64,000 nt of DNA from Deinococcus sp. QL22 (GCF_023370075.1 NZ_CP097152.1:124001-188000), one strand, 5' to 3'; counted from the stretch's first letter, positions 28,820 through 38,096 are shown. Made by a program: numbers and translations. The notes: generated by a model from the sequence alone, not told the origin.

Positions 28820-30286
28820 CTAATACTGTTGGCTGACCGCTACAATGTTAATGGGGAACGGGTTGTTGTTCGTCGCATGCATATACACCGAGCCGTTCGT
28901 GGCAGTCAGGTTGTAGTCATATACATCGTTGCTGTAAGTGTACTCAAAGGCACGTTGATCCGCCCGGCTGGTACCCAAAGTCCCTGTAATGGAGTGGCCG
29001 TCGTAGCTGTAAATTTCATTTACAGTGTTGCCCGTCCAGCCGTTGGTATTGACCTTGATCCACAACTCACCGTTTGCAGGAACCGTGAAGTACTGATAGT
29101 CATAACCTCCCATGTTTGCGTAGTCGAGCAACACGTCATAGTTGTTGAGGGGTGCAGCAGCCACGGAGACCGTCTGCTCGGCGCGGGTTTCGTTGCCCGA
29201 GCTGTCCGACACGATCACACTCAAGTCATGGCTGCCTGCTGTGGTGGGCACCCAGGTCGTGTTCCAATTGCCACTGGCGTTCGTGGTAATGGCGGTCACG
29301 TTGTCGCTCGCCACGTTGCTCGCGACCAACGCGTTATCGTCATACACCCGGATCTCACTGAGCATCACGTCGTCGGTAGCCGTGCCGCTCAGCGCACTGG
29401 ACGCGCCGACTGCCGCATTGCTCACGGTATTGGAAACCAACGTGGGCATGACGGTGTCCGCGACCAAGGCGTTGGTCTCAATCGCCTTGCTGAAGTCCAG
29501 CGTGGTAGGGCCGTACACGGCGGTGTCGGTGCCGTCCACTTGTGTCCAGGCGTTAAAGCTGGCCGTGACATTCAGGGTGCTGTCTTCCGCCGTGCCACGG
29601 GCGGTGAGGTTGATGCCGATTTTGCTGCCTGCATTGTTCAGGACAGCGTCGGTGGCGTTGCCCAGGGTGTAGGTGACGTTGCCGATGTCGGTGGTGGGCA
29701 CGGTCGCGCTCAGGCCAGTGACCGGGGCAATCTTGGGGGACAGCTTGAGGTTGAAGGTGCTGTTGGTGAACAGCAGGGGCGTGTTGGTGCTGAAGTCCAA
29801 GCTGCTGCTGGCTTTATGGAACACGGCATGGAACGTCAGACGCACGACTGCGCCGTCACCCTGGATCGTGGCAGTGTTTTCCGCAGCGGGGCCGTAGGCG
29901 AGCAGGGTGCTGCCGGTGGCGCCATCTTTGGCGGCGGTTTCGAAGGAGTAGGTGCCAGCGGGGAGGAGCAGGGTCTGACGGAAGGCGTTGCTGAGGTTCA
30001 GGGTCAAGGTCTTGGTGCCGGTGCCGGTGGGGTCAAAGGTGGTGCCGTTGAAGGCCACGAGTTGATTCTGGCTGTCGCGGACGTTCACGTTGAAGAACAA
30101 CGGCCCCGCGTCGCCGGTCAGGCCTTGGGCGCGCAGACCGCCGAGGGCGGCGACGTCGACCTTGACTAGGGGAGCGGTGGCTCCGGGGGTGGTGACGCCG
30201 GGGGTACCTGGGGTGTTGGTGCCGCCGCAGCTGGCGAGGATGAGGGCAAGGGACATGAACGCGAACACAGTGGGGGTTTTACGCAC
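28820..30286 (-). CDS. Lipoprotein with Ig-like domains
   Basis: The GTG at 30286 follows CAGGAG. The 488-residue product has lipobox LASC. A Thr/Gly/Pro linker leads to a beta-rich N-terminal half (LLLPAGTYSFETAAKDG). An Ig-like/Big domain follows at about residues 280-385 (SNAAVGASSALSGTATDD to SGNETRAEQTVSVAA). The C-terminal domain is Tyr/Asn-rich (YDYQYFTVPANGELWIKVN) and resembles prepeptidase-type C-terminal folds. Probably a surface-displayed binding protein; no catalytic motif seen. Confidence 0.75.
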   Translation of the reverse strand: MRKTPTVFAFMSLALILASCGGTNTPGTPGVTTPGATAPLVKVDVAALGGLRAQGLTGDAGPLFFNVNVRDSQNQLVAFNGTTFDPTGTGTKTLTLNLSNAFRQTLLLPAGTYSFETAAKDGATGSTLLAYGPAAENTATIQGDGAVVRLTFHAVFHKASSSLDFSTNTPLLFTNSTFNLKLSPKIAPVTGLSATVPTTDIGNVTYTLGNATDAVLNNAGSKIGINLTARGTAEDSTLNVTASFNAWTQVDGTDTAVYGPTTLDFSKAIETNALVADTVMPTLVSNTVSNAAVGASSALSGTATDDVMLSEIRVYDDNALVASNVASDNVTAITTNASGNWNTTWVPTTAGSHDLSVIVSDSSGNETRAEQTVSVAAAPLNNYDVLLDYANMGGYDYQYFTVPANGELWIKVNTNGWTGNTVNEIYSYDGHSITGTLGTSRADQRAFEYTYSNDVYDYNLTATNGSVYMHATNNNPFPINIVAVSQQY

Positions 30287-30813
30287 AGAAACTCCTGTTC
30301 AGCTCCCCAGGGAGCTGAATTGAAAGGCGACGAGTGGCCTAGGGGGAGTTGCGGTGGGCGCACCACTTGCTCGGTCTGTGCCAGGTGCCCGGATACGGCG
30401 GCAGACGTCCTCGCGTCACAACAGGACGGCGCTCATGAGGCTTGACTCACGAACTTCATCTTCGTCTCATAGCGTGCAGCTGCGATTCTGACTCAAACCT
30501 TACAAGCCGGGTGGCGTGCTGGGGGGGAGGGGGAGGGGGAAACCCGAACGGTTTTCGCCCGACTGAGATGGACGGCAGGGTTCAGTCACCCCGAGAACAC
30601 CAGACGACTCCAGTGAACCCGCCCCGCCCCAGCTTCGGTTGTGGGGTAGGTCTTGGTCAGCTTTCATTACCGTCCATCCCCTCATTGAGTTTTTCTGGAT
30701 CAGTCTTCGGCTAAACTTCGAGCCACTTGATCGCTGCCTAGAGCGTGCCGACTTCCCCTCGGCTCGCCGGACTGCTGGAACATCATGCATCCCCACCGAT
30801 CTAGAGGAGATCT
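30287..30813. other. Intergenic, with a G-rich tract and a degenerate terminator copy
   Basis: A purine run at 30521-30541 (GGGGGGGAGGGGGAGGGGGA) interrupts otherwise mixed sequence. At 30617-30650 CCCGCCCCAGCTTCGG resembles the terminator family of this region but lacks the T-tract. No gene is supported. Promoters for both flanking genes must lie here. Confidence 0.4.
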
Positions 30814-31302
30814 ATGCTCGAACTGAAACCCATGACGGCCGCTTCCTATGCCACTTTTTTGACGACGAGCCTCGTCAGCTATGCTCAAGAAAAAGTCGCC
30901 AGCGGGGAATGGCAGCCTGAAGACGCTCCTGAGAACGCGCGCCTTGAGTTTGCAGAGCTCTTACCTCAAGGGGTCGAAACCCCCCTCCAATTCCTGTTTG
31001 ATCTGCATGATTTCTCCAGATCTGAACAGGTGGGCGTGTTGTGGTTTGCGCTGCGCGGTTCAGCCCAGCGCCGCCGCATTTTTGTCTATGACGTGCTGAT
31101 CTATCCACAGTTCCAACGTCAAGGCTACGCCGCGAAGGCCTTTGAATTGTTGCAGGAAAAAGCGCAGACGCTGGAGGCCAAAGATATTCGGTTGCACGTG
31201 TTTGGGCACAACCAAGGCGCCATAGCGTTGTACGAAAAGCTGGGCTTTGTGATGACCAATATCATCATGCAATTGGATTTGTCCGCGTCTGAAGGCGTGT
31301 AG
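30814..31302 (+). CDS. GNAT-family N-acetyltransferase
   Basis: The ATG at 30814 follows GAGGAG. The 162-residue product shows the GNAT core: FVYDVLIYPQFQRQGYAAKA, where QFQRQGYA is the acetyl-CoA pyrophosphate loop, then IRLHVFGHNQGAIALYEKLGF with the motif-B Asn and Tyr. The acceptor substrate is unknown. It is monocistronic, closed by a strong terminator. Confidence 0.88.
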   Translation: MLELKPMTAASYATFLTTSLVSYAQEKVASGEWQPEDAPENARLEFAELLPQGVETPLQFLFDLHDFSRSEQVGVLWFALRGSAQRRRIFVYDVLIYPQFQRQGYAAKAFELLQEKAQTLEAKDIRLHVFGHNQGAIALYEKLGFVMTNIIMQLDLSASEGV

Positions 31303-31343
31303 AGAAGGCTGGCGCAACCTTTGCCAGAGTGCACATGCGCGGC

Positions 31344-31386
31344 AGCGCCCCCGCTCCAGCTTCGGCTGATAAGGGGGGCGTTTTTG
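31344..31386 (+). terminator. Intrinsic terminator, second of three similar copies
   Basis: CGCCCCC and GGGGGCG flank an inner CCAGC-TTC-GGCTG hairpin and are followed by TTTTTGTT, 40 bases after the acetyltransferase stop. Confidence 0.88.
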
Positions 31387-31523
31387 TTAAGGTCAGATGC
31401 CTTGAGCCGATGAATCCTTGATGTGTACTGGTTCACGTTTCTAAGACGTATCGGGGGTCTCTCCCCCCGAGACTGCAGGTGTTCCTTTCGGCCCTTCCCC
31501 TTGCTCGTTGGACTGGAGTCCTG

Positions 31524-32838
31524 ATGTCGTATGCCCTGCCCCGCCTGTTGGTCGGTCTGACTTTACCCCTCGCTTTGTGGAGCTGCAGTCAGCCCACCAG
31601 TGCCACTGCGGCAGACCCCTATTCCAACGGCCAAAGCTACCCCTGGTCGCAGACCACGGCCCTGACCCCACAGTCGCTCACCCCCGGTCTCAATACCCTG
31701 CAATACGAGACCGCCCTTTTCGCCCGCAACAGTTGGGGACCGATGGAACGCAACCTCAGCAACGGCGAACAACAGGCCGGCGACGGCAAACCGTTGACCT
31801 TGAATGGCCAGGTATACGCTCAGGGCTACGGGGTGCACGCGGGCAGCGAACTGCGCTTCAGCCTGAAAGGCACGAACGGTGCACAGTGCACCCGCTTCAC
31901 AGTCGATGTCGGCCTGGACGACGAAGTGGGCGCCAGAGGCAGTGTCATCTTTAAAGTCCTCCTCGACGGCGAAGTTAAGCGGGCCACCCTCCCCCTCACC
32001 GGCAACAGCCCAACTCAACAGATCGACCTGAATATCACGGGCGCTCAGGAATTGACCTTGATCGCGGACTCCGCGGGTGACGGCATCGATTATGACCACG
32101 CCGATTGGGCCGATCCCAAGATCTACTGCAACGATCAGGCGGCTGCAGTCCAGATGAGCCTCGACCGCTCCGAGCTCTCGATCTTCCACAAACTCAGCGG
32201 CACTCTGAACGCGACCTTTTCGTCGACCGCTCAGGTGGCTGGGCCGTTGACCTTGCGCCTGGAAAACGGGGATTGCCTTTAGAGCTGCTCACCACCTCGG
32301 TGCCGTTCATGGGGCCGGGACGAGTACGCATGCCGTGACGATCGGTGCGCCGAATGAGCTGTCTTATGACCCAGAACGTAATTTGTCGTCCTACCGCCTG
32401 ATCGCCAGTTCGGGGGGGCAAGATGTGGCGAGTGCTCTGGTGACGATTGGGGTCAAGCCGCTCCAGGTGCACGCTTCTCTTGAACCCACCTTTGTCAGTG
32501 GCCGGGATGGTGAGATCAAATCGGTGACGGTGGTGTTGACGACGACGCCGCCGCTCCCGGGCCCGGTGCCGCTCGGCTTGCTCTTCGAGCCCATCAACAG
32601 TACTAAAGACTTCGTGGAGGTCTTGAGTATGGGGCCGACTCGGATGGAGGGCGGCACCATGCGGGCGGAGGCACAACTGCGCTTCTTTGACACGCCGGAT
32701 CTGCCGGATCACCGCACGCTGATGAATGCCCTGATGCAGGTGTCGTTCGGGGGGACAGGTTACGAAATCTCTGGCTACCGCCAGGCTGGCTACGGTGGGA
32801 AAATGCAACCGACCCTAGGCCTTCAGCTGCTGCGGTAA
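31524..32838 (+). pseudogene. NPCBM-domain lipoprotein, two one-base frameshifts
   Basis: ATG 31524 follows GGAG and opens a lipoprotein signal (lipobox LWSC). Residues ~60-205 form an NPCBM domain (RNSWGPMERNLSNGE, DVGLDDEVG, DYDHADW), like those of the lipoprotein at 15598. Frame is lost at about 32270 (GGGG where GGGGG restores LENGGLPLELLTTSVPF) and again at about 32331 (CC where CCC restores RMPVTIGAPNELSYDP). A C-terminal beta-rich domain then runs to 32838, giving about 437 residues if repaired. Presumed surface glycan binding. Confidence 0.7.
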
Positions 32839-32872
32839 CCCCAGACGGATCGCCTGAGGAGATCAGCACTTC

Positions 32873-32915
32873 AGCGCCCCGCTCCAGCTTCAGCTGGCAG
32901 GCGGGGGTGCTTTTT
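32873..32915 (+). terminator. Intrinsic terminator, third of three similar copies
   Basis: AGCGCCCCGC pairs with GCGGGGGTGCT (one bulge) around CCAGCTTCAGCTGG, then TTTTT. It sits just upstream of the IS630 end. Confidence 0.85.
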
Positions 32916-32943
32916 GGTTGCAACATGACGCTGCTCGCTCAGC

Positions 32944-33998
32944 TAAGTACAACGCATTTAGCATGTAGACTTAAGCATGGCCCGTCCTGCCCGCCGCATT
33001 GACATTTCTGAAGACGCTGATGCGCTGCTTCGAGAACTGGAGACCAGTCCATCTACCCACCCGAAGGTTCGTCTGCGGGCCAGCATTCTCCGGCTGCATC
33101 GACAGGGCTGGAGCATTCCCCAACTCTCCGCGCACTTTGGCCGGAACCATCAGGCCATCCACCACGACTTCACCCGTTTCGAAGAGCGCGGCATTCCAGG
33201 ATTGAGCGACGAGTGTCCACCGGGACAGCCTTCGAAAGTGACCCCCGAGATGGAGCAGCGCTTCTGGAACGCTCCACGGCTGTGCGAGTGCCTCGCACAG
33301 CAGTTTGGGGTGGGGATTCGACCTCGTGCATTGGCCAATCACCTGCAACGCCTGGGGTATAGCTGGAAACGCGCCCGGTATTCACCGGCTCAGACGCTCG
33401 ATCCTGAACTCATTGCCCCGCATCAGGCTTCTTTGGAAACCCTAAAAAGGGGGCACTGGACGGCAAGCTGACCCTGAAATATCTCGATCAGACCGGACTT
33501 TCTCTGATGTTATCGGTGGGAGCGACGTGGTTTAAGCGGGGTTCCGGGCAACAGTTTGAGATCCCCACTCGGTGGGGATCGTCGGGACGGATCAACCTCA
33601 TCGGCACCTACAGCCTGCACGCCTGCGAAGAACAGCTCGAAGTTCGCGAACTGGAAGGCAGCTGCAACGGGGATCAGGTCATCGCGTATTTGAACACCTT
33701 GGCCTCCGGCTGTGACCCAGATCAGCTCACGGTCGTCGTCCTGGACAATGCGCCCTTTCACAAGGGCGCGAAACTCAGGGAACAACGCGCGTCTTGGGAA
33801 CAGCAGGGGCTGTTCCTTCGATACCTTCCACCCTATGCGCCCTTTTTAAACCTCATTGAGGAGGTGTGGCGGAAGCTGAAGGGCATCTTGATGCCGCGTC
33901 GTTGTTACAACGCCGTGACTGAACTTCGGGCCGCACTCGTGACTGGGTTGAAGATTCTTGGGGCAAGATTTATCTAGATGTTAAATGCGGCGTACTTA
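32944..33998 (+). mobile_element. IS630-family insertion sequence at a TA dinucleotide
   Basis: Ends AGTACAACGCATTTAGCATG and AGTACGCCGCATTTAACATC (the right end read inward) are imperfect inverted repeats. Each is flanked by TA, the hallmark duplication of IS630/Tc1 elements. The element is about 1.05 kb. Confidence 0.85.
32977..33977 (+). CDS. IS630-family transposase in two frames, possible -1 frameshift
   Basis: ORF1 (32977-33471) carries the N-terminal HTH (QGWSIPQLSAHFGRNHQAIH). The second frame carries the DDE domain: YLDQTGLSL, VVVLDNAPFHKGA and PPYAPFLNLIEEVW. The switch occurs at CTAAAAAGGGGGC (about 33443) and is -1. IS630 relatives often use such A/G runs for programmed frameshifting, so this element may be active. 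Simple mutation is the alternative. Confidence 0.78.
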
Positions 33999-34004
33999 AC
34001 TTTA

Positions 34005-34246
34005 ATGACCACTCATGCACAGACCAACCGGGAACAGGTGCGCCTCCTCCGTGAGGCCCTGGCAGCAGCTCAAGCAAACCTGCCCACCATCCCTGTGCTG
34101 TGGCCCAGATGCAGCCCCAAGAATTCGCCGCCAAATGGCGTGTCCGCGCCCATGAAGTCACGGAAGAACAGGGCTATCAGGAGCATTACGCCGACGTCGC
34201 CTCCTCTACCAAACTCGCCCATCTGCTGGACGCCGCTTACCGTTAA
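34005..34246 (+). pseudogene. Gene scrap, weak resemblance to a type IIL restriction-modification N-terminus
   Basis: ATG 34005 reads NREQVRLLREALAAAQANLP. In another frame from 34109, MQPQEFAAKWR and GYQEHYADV follow, to a TAA at 34246. EFAAKWR-x(n)-YQEHF is reminiscent of the start of MmeI-like proteins, but only some 45 codons remain. It lies directly beside the IS630 end, so a larger gene may have been lost. Confidence 0.2.
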
Positions 34247-34262
34247 GCCAGCAAGCGCCGCC

Positions 34263-35519
34263 TCACAGTTCAGATGAACGCGAATGAGTTTCTGTGGTGG
34301 AGCCTTCCACCCCTGCAGGAAGGAAGACCAGCGCCACCATCCCACCCAAAAGCGTGATGCACGCTGCGGTGATCAGCATCTGCACCGTCCCCACGTGCGG
34401 CCCAATCAGGCCGGCGGTGACCGTGGCCAGCACACCCACCAGCGCATTCGTCGTGCCTAGAGCGCCGTAGATCCGCCCCCGGTAGGCATCTGGGGTCACC
34501 TTCTGAATCATGGTCGAGAGGGCGACGTTCGAGACCACCATCGGGATCCCGAGCAGGGGGACGAAGGCGAACAGGAGAGGCAGCGACGACAGGCTGTACA
34601 TGCCCAGCATCAGGAGGCCGACCAGGAGGGTGCCAAACGCGATCAGGGCACGCGGGGAAGCGCGGCCACCCCACCACGAGGACACCACGCTCCCGACGAG
34701 CGCGCCGGCGCCTCCCAGAGCGCTGAGCAGGCCGATGGTTCGGGCGTCTGCCTGCAACACCGCGACCAGGAACGGCGTGTAAAACGGATCCACCAGTGTG
34801 CCGCCCAGGCTGCTGATGCTCAGGACAGCCATCAGGGTCAAAATGACCGGGCTGCGCCAGATGACGCTCAGTCCTTCCCGCCATTGACGGCCCAGGTCAC
34901 GCCAGGTGTGGAGCAGGGACACCGCTTGAGGCGGCAGGTCTGGCGTGAGGGGTGCTGACATTTGGAGCCGCAGGAACATCAGGCCCGCCAAGATGAACGA
35001 GGCGGCGTCGAAGAGCACGACGCCGGGAATCCCGAGGCTGGCCATCAGCACTCCGCCCACCACCGGGCCCAGCAGGCGTGCACCCGTCGTCCCCAGGGAG
35101 AGGGCGGCGTTGGCCTGCATCAGGTTCTCCTGGGGCACGAGGGCAGGGAGCAGGGCGCCCGCGACGGGCGTCGAGAGCGTACTGATCGAGAGTTCCGCGA
35201 AGGTGACCGCGTACGCTACCCAGATCAAGCCCGGCAGCGGGGCGAGGAGCAGCAGTGTGATGACCATGCCCTGGAGCAGGTGCGTGGTCACCAGCACGCG
35301 CTTGCGGTTCCAGCGGTCGGCCAAGACGCCTGCAAACGAGCTCAAGAGCAGGCCCGGGAGGTAAAACGACAGTGCGAGGAGGGCGGTGGCCAGGGTGGAT
35401 CCGGTCTCCTGATAGATGAAGTAGGGCAAGGCGAGAAGCAGGGCCCGGTCACCGACCAGGGAGATCACCTCGCCCAACCAGAGCCGACGGAAGTTGGGAA
35501 GGGTCAGGAGAGTGGTCAT
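34263..35519 (-). CDS. MFS transporter, macrolide-efflux (MefA) type
   Basis: The 418-residue product has 12 predicted membrane segments. The N-terminus FRRLWLGEVISLVGD and the loop LADRWNRKRVL are the conserved MFS A-motif region of the MefA/ENTS-like group; a cytoplasmic central loop (PPQAVSLLHTWRDLGRQW) separates the halves. Such pumps export hydrophobic drugs or siderophores. It is divergent from the HTH gene at 35529 with only nine bases between start codons, so that protein is its likely regulator. Confidence 0.88.
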   Translation of the reverse strand: MTTLLTLPNFRRLWLGEVISLVGDRALLLALPYFIYQETGSTLATALLALSFYLPGLLLSSFAGVLADRWNRKRVLVTTHLLQGMVITLLLLAPLPGLIWVAYAVTFAELSISTLSTPVAGALLPALVPQENLMQANAALSLGTTGARLLGPVVGGVLMASLGIPGVVLFDAASFILAGLMFLRLQMSAPLTPDLPPQAVSLLHTWRDLGRQWREGLSVIWRSPVILTLMAVLSISSLGGTLVDPFYTPFLVAVLQADARTIGLLSALGGAGALVGSVVSSWWGGRASPRALIAFGTLLVGLLMLGMYSLSSLPLLFAFVPLLGIPMVVSNVALSTMIQKVTPDAYRGRIYGALGTTNALVGVLATVTAGLIGPHVGTVQMLITAACITLLGGMVALVFLPAGVEGSTTETHSRSSEL

Positions 35520-35528
35520 AGGAGCCTC

Positions 35529-36260
35529 ATGCAGAGCAGGGTGAGCGGTATCCTGGTGAAAATGACACTGGACGATTCACCCTGGGTATGGCAGCGCCTA
35601 GACGATCCCGAGGTGGCGGGTGTCCTGGCGGATGCACAGTCACGGCAATACTTTGAGCCGTTTATCTGGAGGGAGCGGCGGGTCATAGACGTGGCCGCAG
35701 AACTGGGCGTGACAAAGAACGCCATGTTGTACCAGGTGAACAAGCTGCTCTCCCTGGGGTTGCTGGAGGTGACCCGCAGCGAGGCGCGGGCTGGACGCGC
35801 CATTCGGTATTACCGGTCTTCCTCTCAGGGCTACTTCGTGCCGTTCACCGCGACTTCGGCGGAGTCTATTCACGCCCTATATGAATCGTCCCTGGATCAC
35901 ACCCGCCGCTCCGTCCTGTCGCTGCTGACTCGGGCGTGGAGCACGCTGGCCGAGGATCCCCGGTGGTTTGGACTGTATACGTATGGAGACGAGCAGGGGT
36001 TGAAGAGTCACGCCCTCCTGCCGGTGCGGCCCGCTTCGCTGGCGTCACCTGACCAGGGCATGTTGCAGTGTCTCCTTCAGGGGGACGTGCCAGCCATCTG
36101 GGATAACACCGCTCCCGTCAGTCTCTCCAGAGAGCACGCAAAGCAGCTCCAGAGAGAGCTGCATGATCTACACGTGAAGTACCAAGCATTACATGAGGAT
36201 GCTGGAGGCGAGCCGTATGTCCTGCGGCTGACGCTTGTTCCCGTTTCCGAGCGTCGGTAG
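35529..36260 (+). CDS. Winged-helix (ArsR-like) transcriptional regulator of the MFS pump
   Basis: ATG 35529 has AGGAG at five-base spacing, giving 243 residues; ATG 35562 is an alternative. The HTH is at about residues 50-115 (VIDVAAELGVTKNAMLYQVN, KLLSLGLLEVTRSEARAGRA). The C-terminal half (HALYESSLDHTRRSVLSLL and beyond) is a helical domain that may sense ligand. The protein at 42554 has the same layout, and both stand next to transporter genes. Confidence 0.75.
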   Translation: MQSRVSGILVKMTLDDSPWVWQRLDDPEVAGVLADAQSRQYFEPFIWRERRVIDVAAELGVTKNAMLYQVNKLLSLGLLEVTRSEARAGRAIRYYRSSSQGYFVPFTATSAESIHALYESSLDHTRRSVLSLLTRAWSTLAEDPRWFGLYTYGDEQGLKSHALLPVRPASLASPDQGMLQCLLQGDVPAIWDNTAPVSLSREHAKQLQRELHDLHVKYQALHEDAGGEPYVLRLTLVPVSERR

Positions 36261-36446
36261 GGCCCTCAACGTCCGTCAGCATGGCCAAGCACAAGCATCC
36301 CGCAGCAAGCGGCGGCGGTTCTTGGAGAGCAGCGCCTGAAAGACTTGGTGACCGAGTTGCGCGACCAGGTGATGTTCTCAGGCGCTTGAAAACGCTTTGC
36401 CAGAAGTGGAGGGGATAACTGTTTCATTGACCTTAACCGCTCCAGG

Positions 36447-36483
36447 TTTCCGGAAATTCGTAAAACTTTCCGGAAATCCGTAA
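36447..36483. repeat. Two 17-bp direct repeats upstream of parA, candidate centromere/operator
   Basis: TTTCCGGAAATTCGTAA and TTTCCGGAAATCCGTAA differ at one base, and their starts are 20 bases apart, about two helical turns. Each holds the palindrome TTCCGGAA. An AT-rich stretch follows, then parA. This is the typical position of a partition-complex site. Confidence 0.7.
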
Positions 36484-36519
36484 TTTGTATTTTTTTTCTT
36501 TATCTCATATTCTCGGGCC

Positions 36520-37119
36520 ATGCGCGTATATGGCATTACCAACGTCAAGGGCGGGGCCGGAAAAACGCACGCCTCTATTCATCTGGCCTACGAAGCCGCA
36601 CGCTTGGGCAAGCGCGTGGCAGTCCTGGATCTTGACCCCACCCGGCAGAGCGTGAACTGGGTTGAGTTGGCCGGGCTGGGGCTGCCTGCTTTGCACCTGG
36701 ACATCAAGCAAAGCGACCTCGAAGCGTACATTGAGCAGCTGCGGGCCGACGGTGACTTTGACGTGATCGTGATCGACACCCCGGCCAATGACCGCGACGC
36801 CGCCCTGGAGACGCTGATGGTGGCCGACGTGGCGATCATCCCGGTCGGAGTGGGCACCTCTGACACGGGCATGCTGGGCACCACCGAGCGCCAAGTCAAG
36901 CGGGCGCTGCAGCTGCGGCCCCATCTCAAGACCTTCATTCTGCTCAACCGTACCAAGTTCGCCCCCGCCCGCGAGCGCGAGACCGAAGAGGAATGCCGCA
37001 AGACGGGCATCCCGGTGCTGCAAGCCCGTGTGCCTCTTCGGGGCGACTATCAGGCAGCGGCGGGCAAGGTTCCCAAAGGCGAACATTACGGCGATGTGTG
37101 GCGGGAGATAAACGCATGA
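36520..37119 (+). CDS. parA: ParA-family partition ATPase
   Basis: The 199-residue product begins with the deviant Walker A KGGAGKTHAS (residues 10-19). The Walker A' region VAVLDLDPTRQSVNW and Walker B-like FDVIVIDTPAND follow, all without an N-terminal HTH, which fits the small type Ib plasmid ParA class. It drives segregation of the replicon by ATP-dependent nucleoid gradients together with a centromere-binding partner. The next gene overlaps it by ATGA. Its presence is the best evidence that the window is plasmid-borne. Confidence 0.9.
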   Translation: MRVYGITNVKGGAGKTHASIHLAYEAARLGKRVAVLDLDPTRQSVNWVELAGLGLPALHLDIKQSDLEAYIEQLRADGDFDVIVIDTPANDRDAALETLMVADVAIIPVGVGTSDTGMLGTTERQVKRALQLRPHLKTFILLNRTKFAPARERETEEECRKTGIPVLQARVPLRGDYQAAAGKVPKGEHYGDVWREINA

Positions 37120-37421
37120 CCCTGCGGCCCCCTCCCGCCAAAAAAGGCGCGTCCGCCCCGTCCATGCTGGACAAGAACCGGGAAGTCGAGGAACAGCAGG
37201 CCTCGCAAGACGCCCTCACTCTCCCGGCCCTCGCAGAAGCGCCCACCGGCAAATTCACGGTCTCCCCCATCCAGCTCGACACCATTGACGGCTTTGAGGA
37301 GATCTACCAGAAGCTCCGCAAGCAGCGCCGCACCCTCAAGCGCTATCAGGTGGCTGAAGCCCTGCTGGCCGCACTGGCAGAGCCCGTGGTGCTGGCCGAG
37401 GTCGTCAAGCGCCTGAAATAA
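37116..37421 (+). CDS. Small partition partner, putative ParB-type centromere-binding protein
   Basis: The 101-residue product is translationally coupled to parA (ATGA overlap). The N-terminal half is disordered and Lys/Gln-rich; the C-terminal half (FEEIYQKLRKQRRTLKRYQV, AEALLAALAEPVVLAEVV) is basic and helical. Size, position and charge match plasmid type Ib ParB proteins, which bind repeats like those flanking this operon. I cannot identify a ribbon-helix-helix strand with certainty. Confidence 0.65.
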   Translation: MTLRPPPAKKGASAPSMLDKNREVEEQQASQDALTLPALAEAPTGKFTVSPIQLDTIDGFEEIYQKLRKQRRTLKRYQVAEALLAALAEPVVLAEVVKRLK

Positions 37422-37516
37422 CCCGCACGAACAGACGTTCATCCCCTTATTCGAGGATGGACTTCGTATTGCAACTAAAAAAAAGACTCTGGTAAGGAAA
37501 ACGGAAAAACGGATAT

Positions 37517-37534
37517 ATTTCCGGATTTCCGGAA
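37517..37534. repeat. Downstream TTTCCGG repeats of the partition locus
   Basis: ATTTCCGGATTTCCGGAA holds two overlapping copies of the core seen upstream of parA, and AACGGAAAAACGGA-like half sites precede it. Probably part of the same binding array. Confidence 0.5.
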
Positions 37535-37732
37535 GAGTAGAATCAGGCACTGTGGATGGTGGCAGCTTGGGCCTGTGGCACTTTGTGGCGTGGCCCTAGT
37601 TCCCTCCGCAGCAGTCGCAGCAGGAAGCTCATCACGGGTCAGGGGAGGGGAGAGGCGAGCTGTGCAACGCGTTGCCCGCCCTCGCCCAGCCTGAGGCCAG
37701 CACGCCAGGCTGAACACCTGACCGAAGCCGAG

Positions 37733-38077
37733 ATGTACGCCGTGGGGCAAAAGGTACTGACTCAGCTGTGGCAGGCCGATGCCTCCGCTCTGCAGGTGGG
37801 TAGCTATACCAGCCCACATCCTGGCGCCTTGGTGTTCATGGCCCGCCAACGTGGCGGCACCGGACGTTCTGTGCGGGCAGGCACGGTGTACGTGTCGAAG
37901 CAGGCCCTCGACGATGACGTGGAGGCCGCCGCCCTGGAAGGCCTGGATTATCTGCTGACCCGCGTGCGGATGGAGACGTTTCCCGCCTGCCCGATGACGC
38001 GCAAGGCCCCCGTTCTCGCGGTGCGCGATTCCAAGGGCAGGCGGGTGATGCGTGACGGTGACAGCCTACCGTTCTAA
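37733..38077 (+). CDS. Hypothetical protein downstream of the partition locus
   Basis: A coding-like frame of 114 residues (YAVGQKVLTQLWQADASALQ, AGTVYVSKQALDDDVEAAAL, ending MRDGDSLPF). The ATG 37733 is within LTEAEMYAVG and the true start may lie upstream; the frame remains open to 37556 but becomes implausible, so a 5' truncation or frameshift is possible. No family recognised. Confidence 0.45.
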   Translation: MYAVGQKVLTQLWQADASALQVGSYTSPHPGALVFMARQRGGTGRSVRAGTVYVSKQALDDDVEAAALEGLDYLLTRVRMETFPACPMTRKAPVLAVRDSKGRRVMRDGDSLPF

Positions 38078-38096
38078 ACGGAACCCGAGAGTCCAG

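Noticed and set aside
28829..30169. 446-codon plus-strand frame opposite the Ig-like lipoprotein
   Set aside because: Antisense shadow; the minus frame has a lipobox, a ribosome site and domain structure.
34962..35528. Upstream extension of the HTH regulator across the MFS gene
   Set aside because: It is antisense to the transporter and Gln/Arg/Gly-rich; a proper ribosome site exists at 35520 for a start at 35529.
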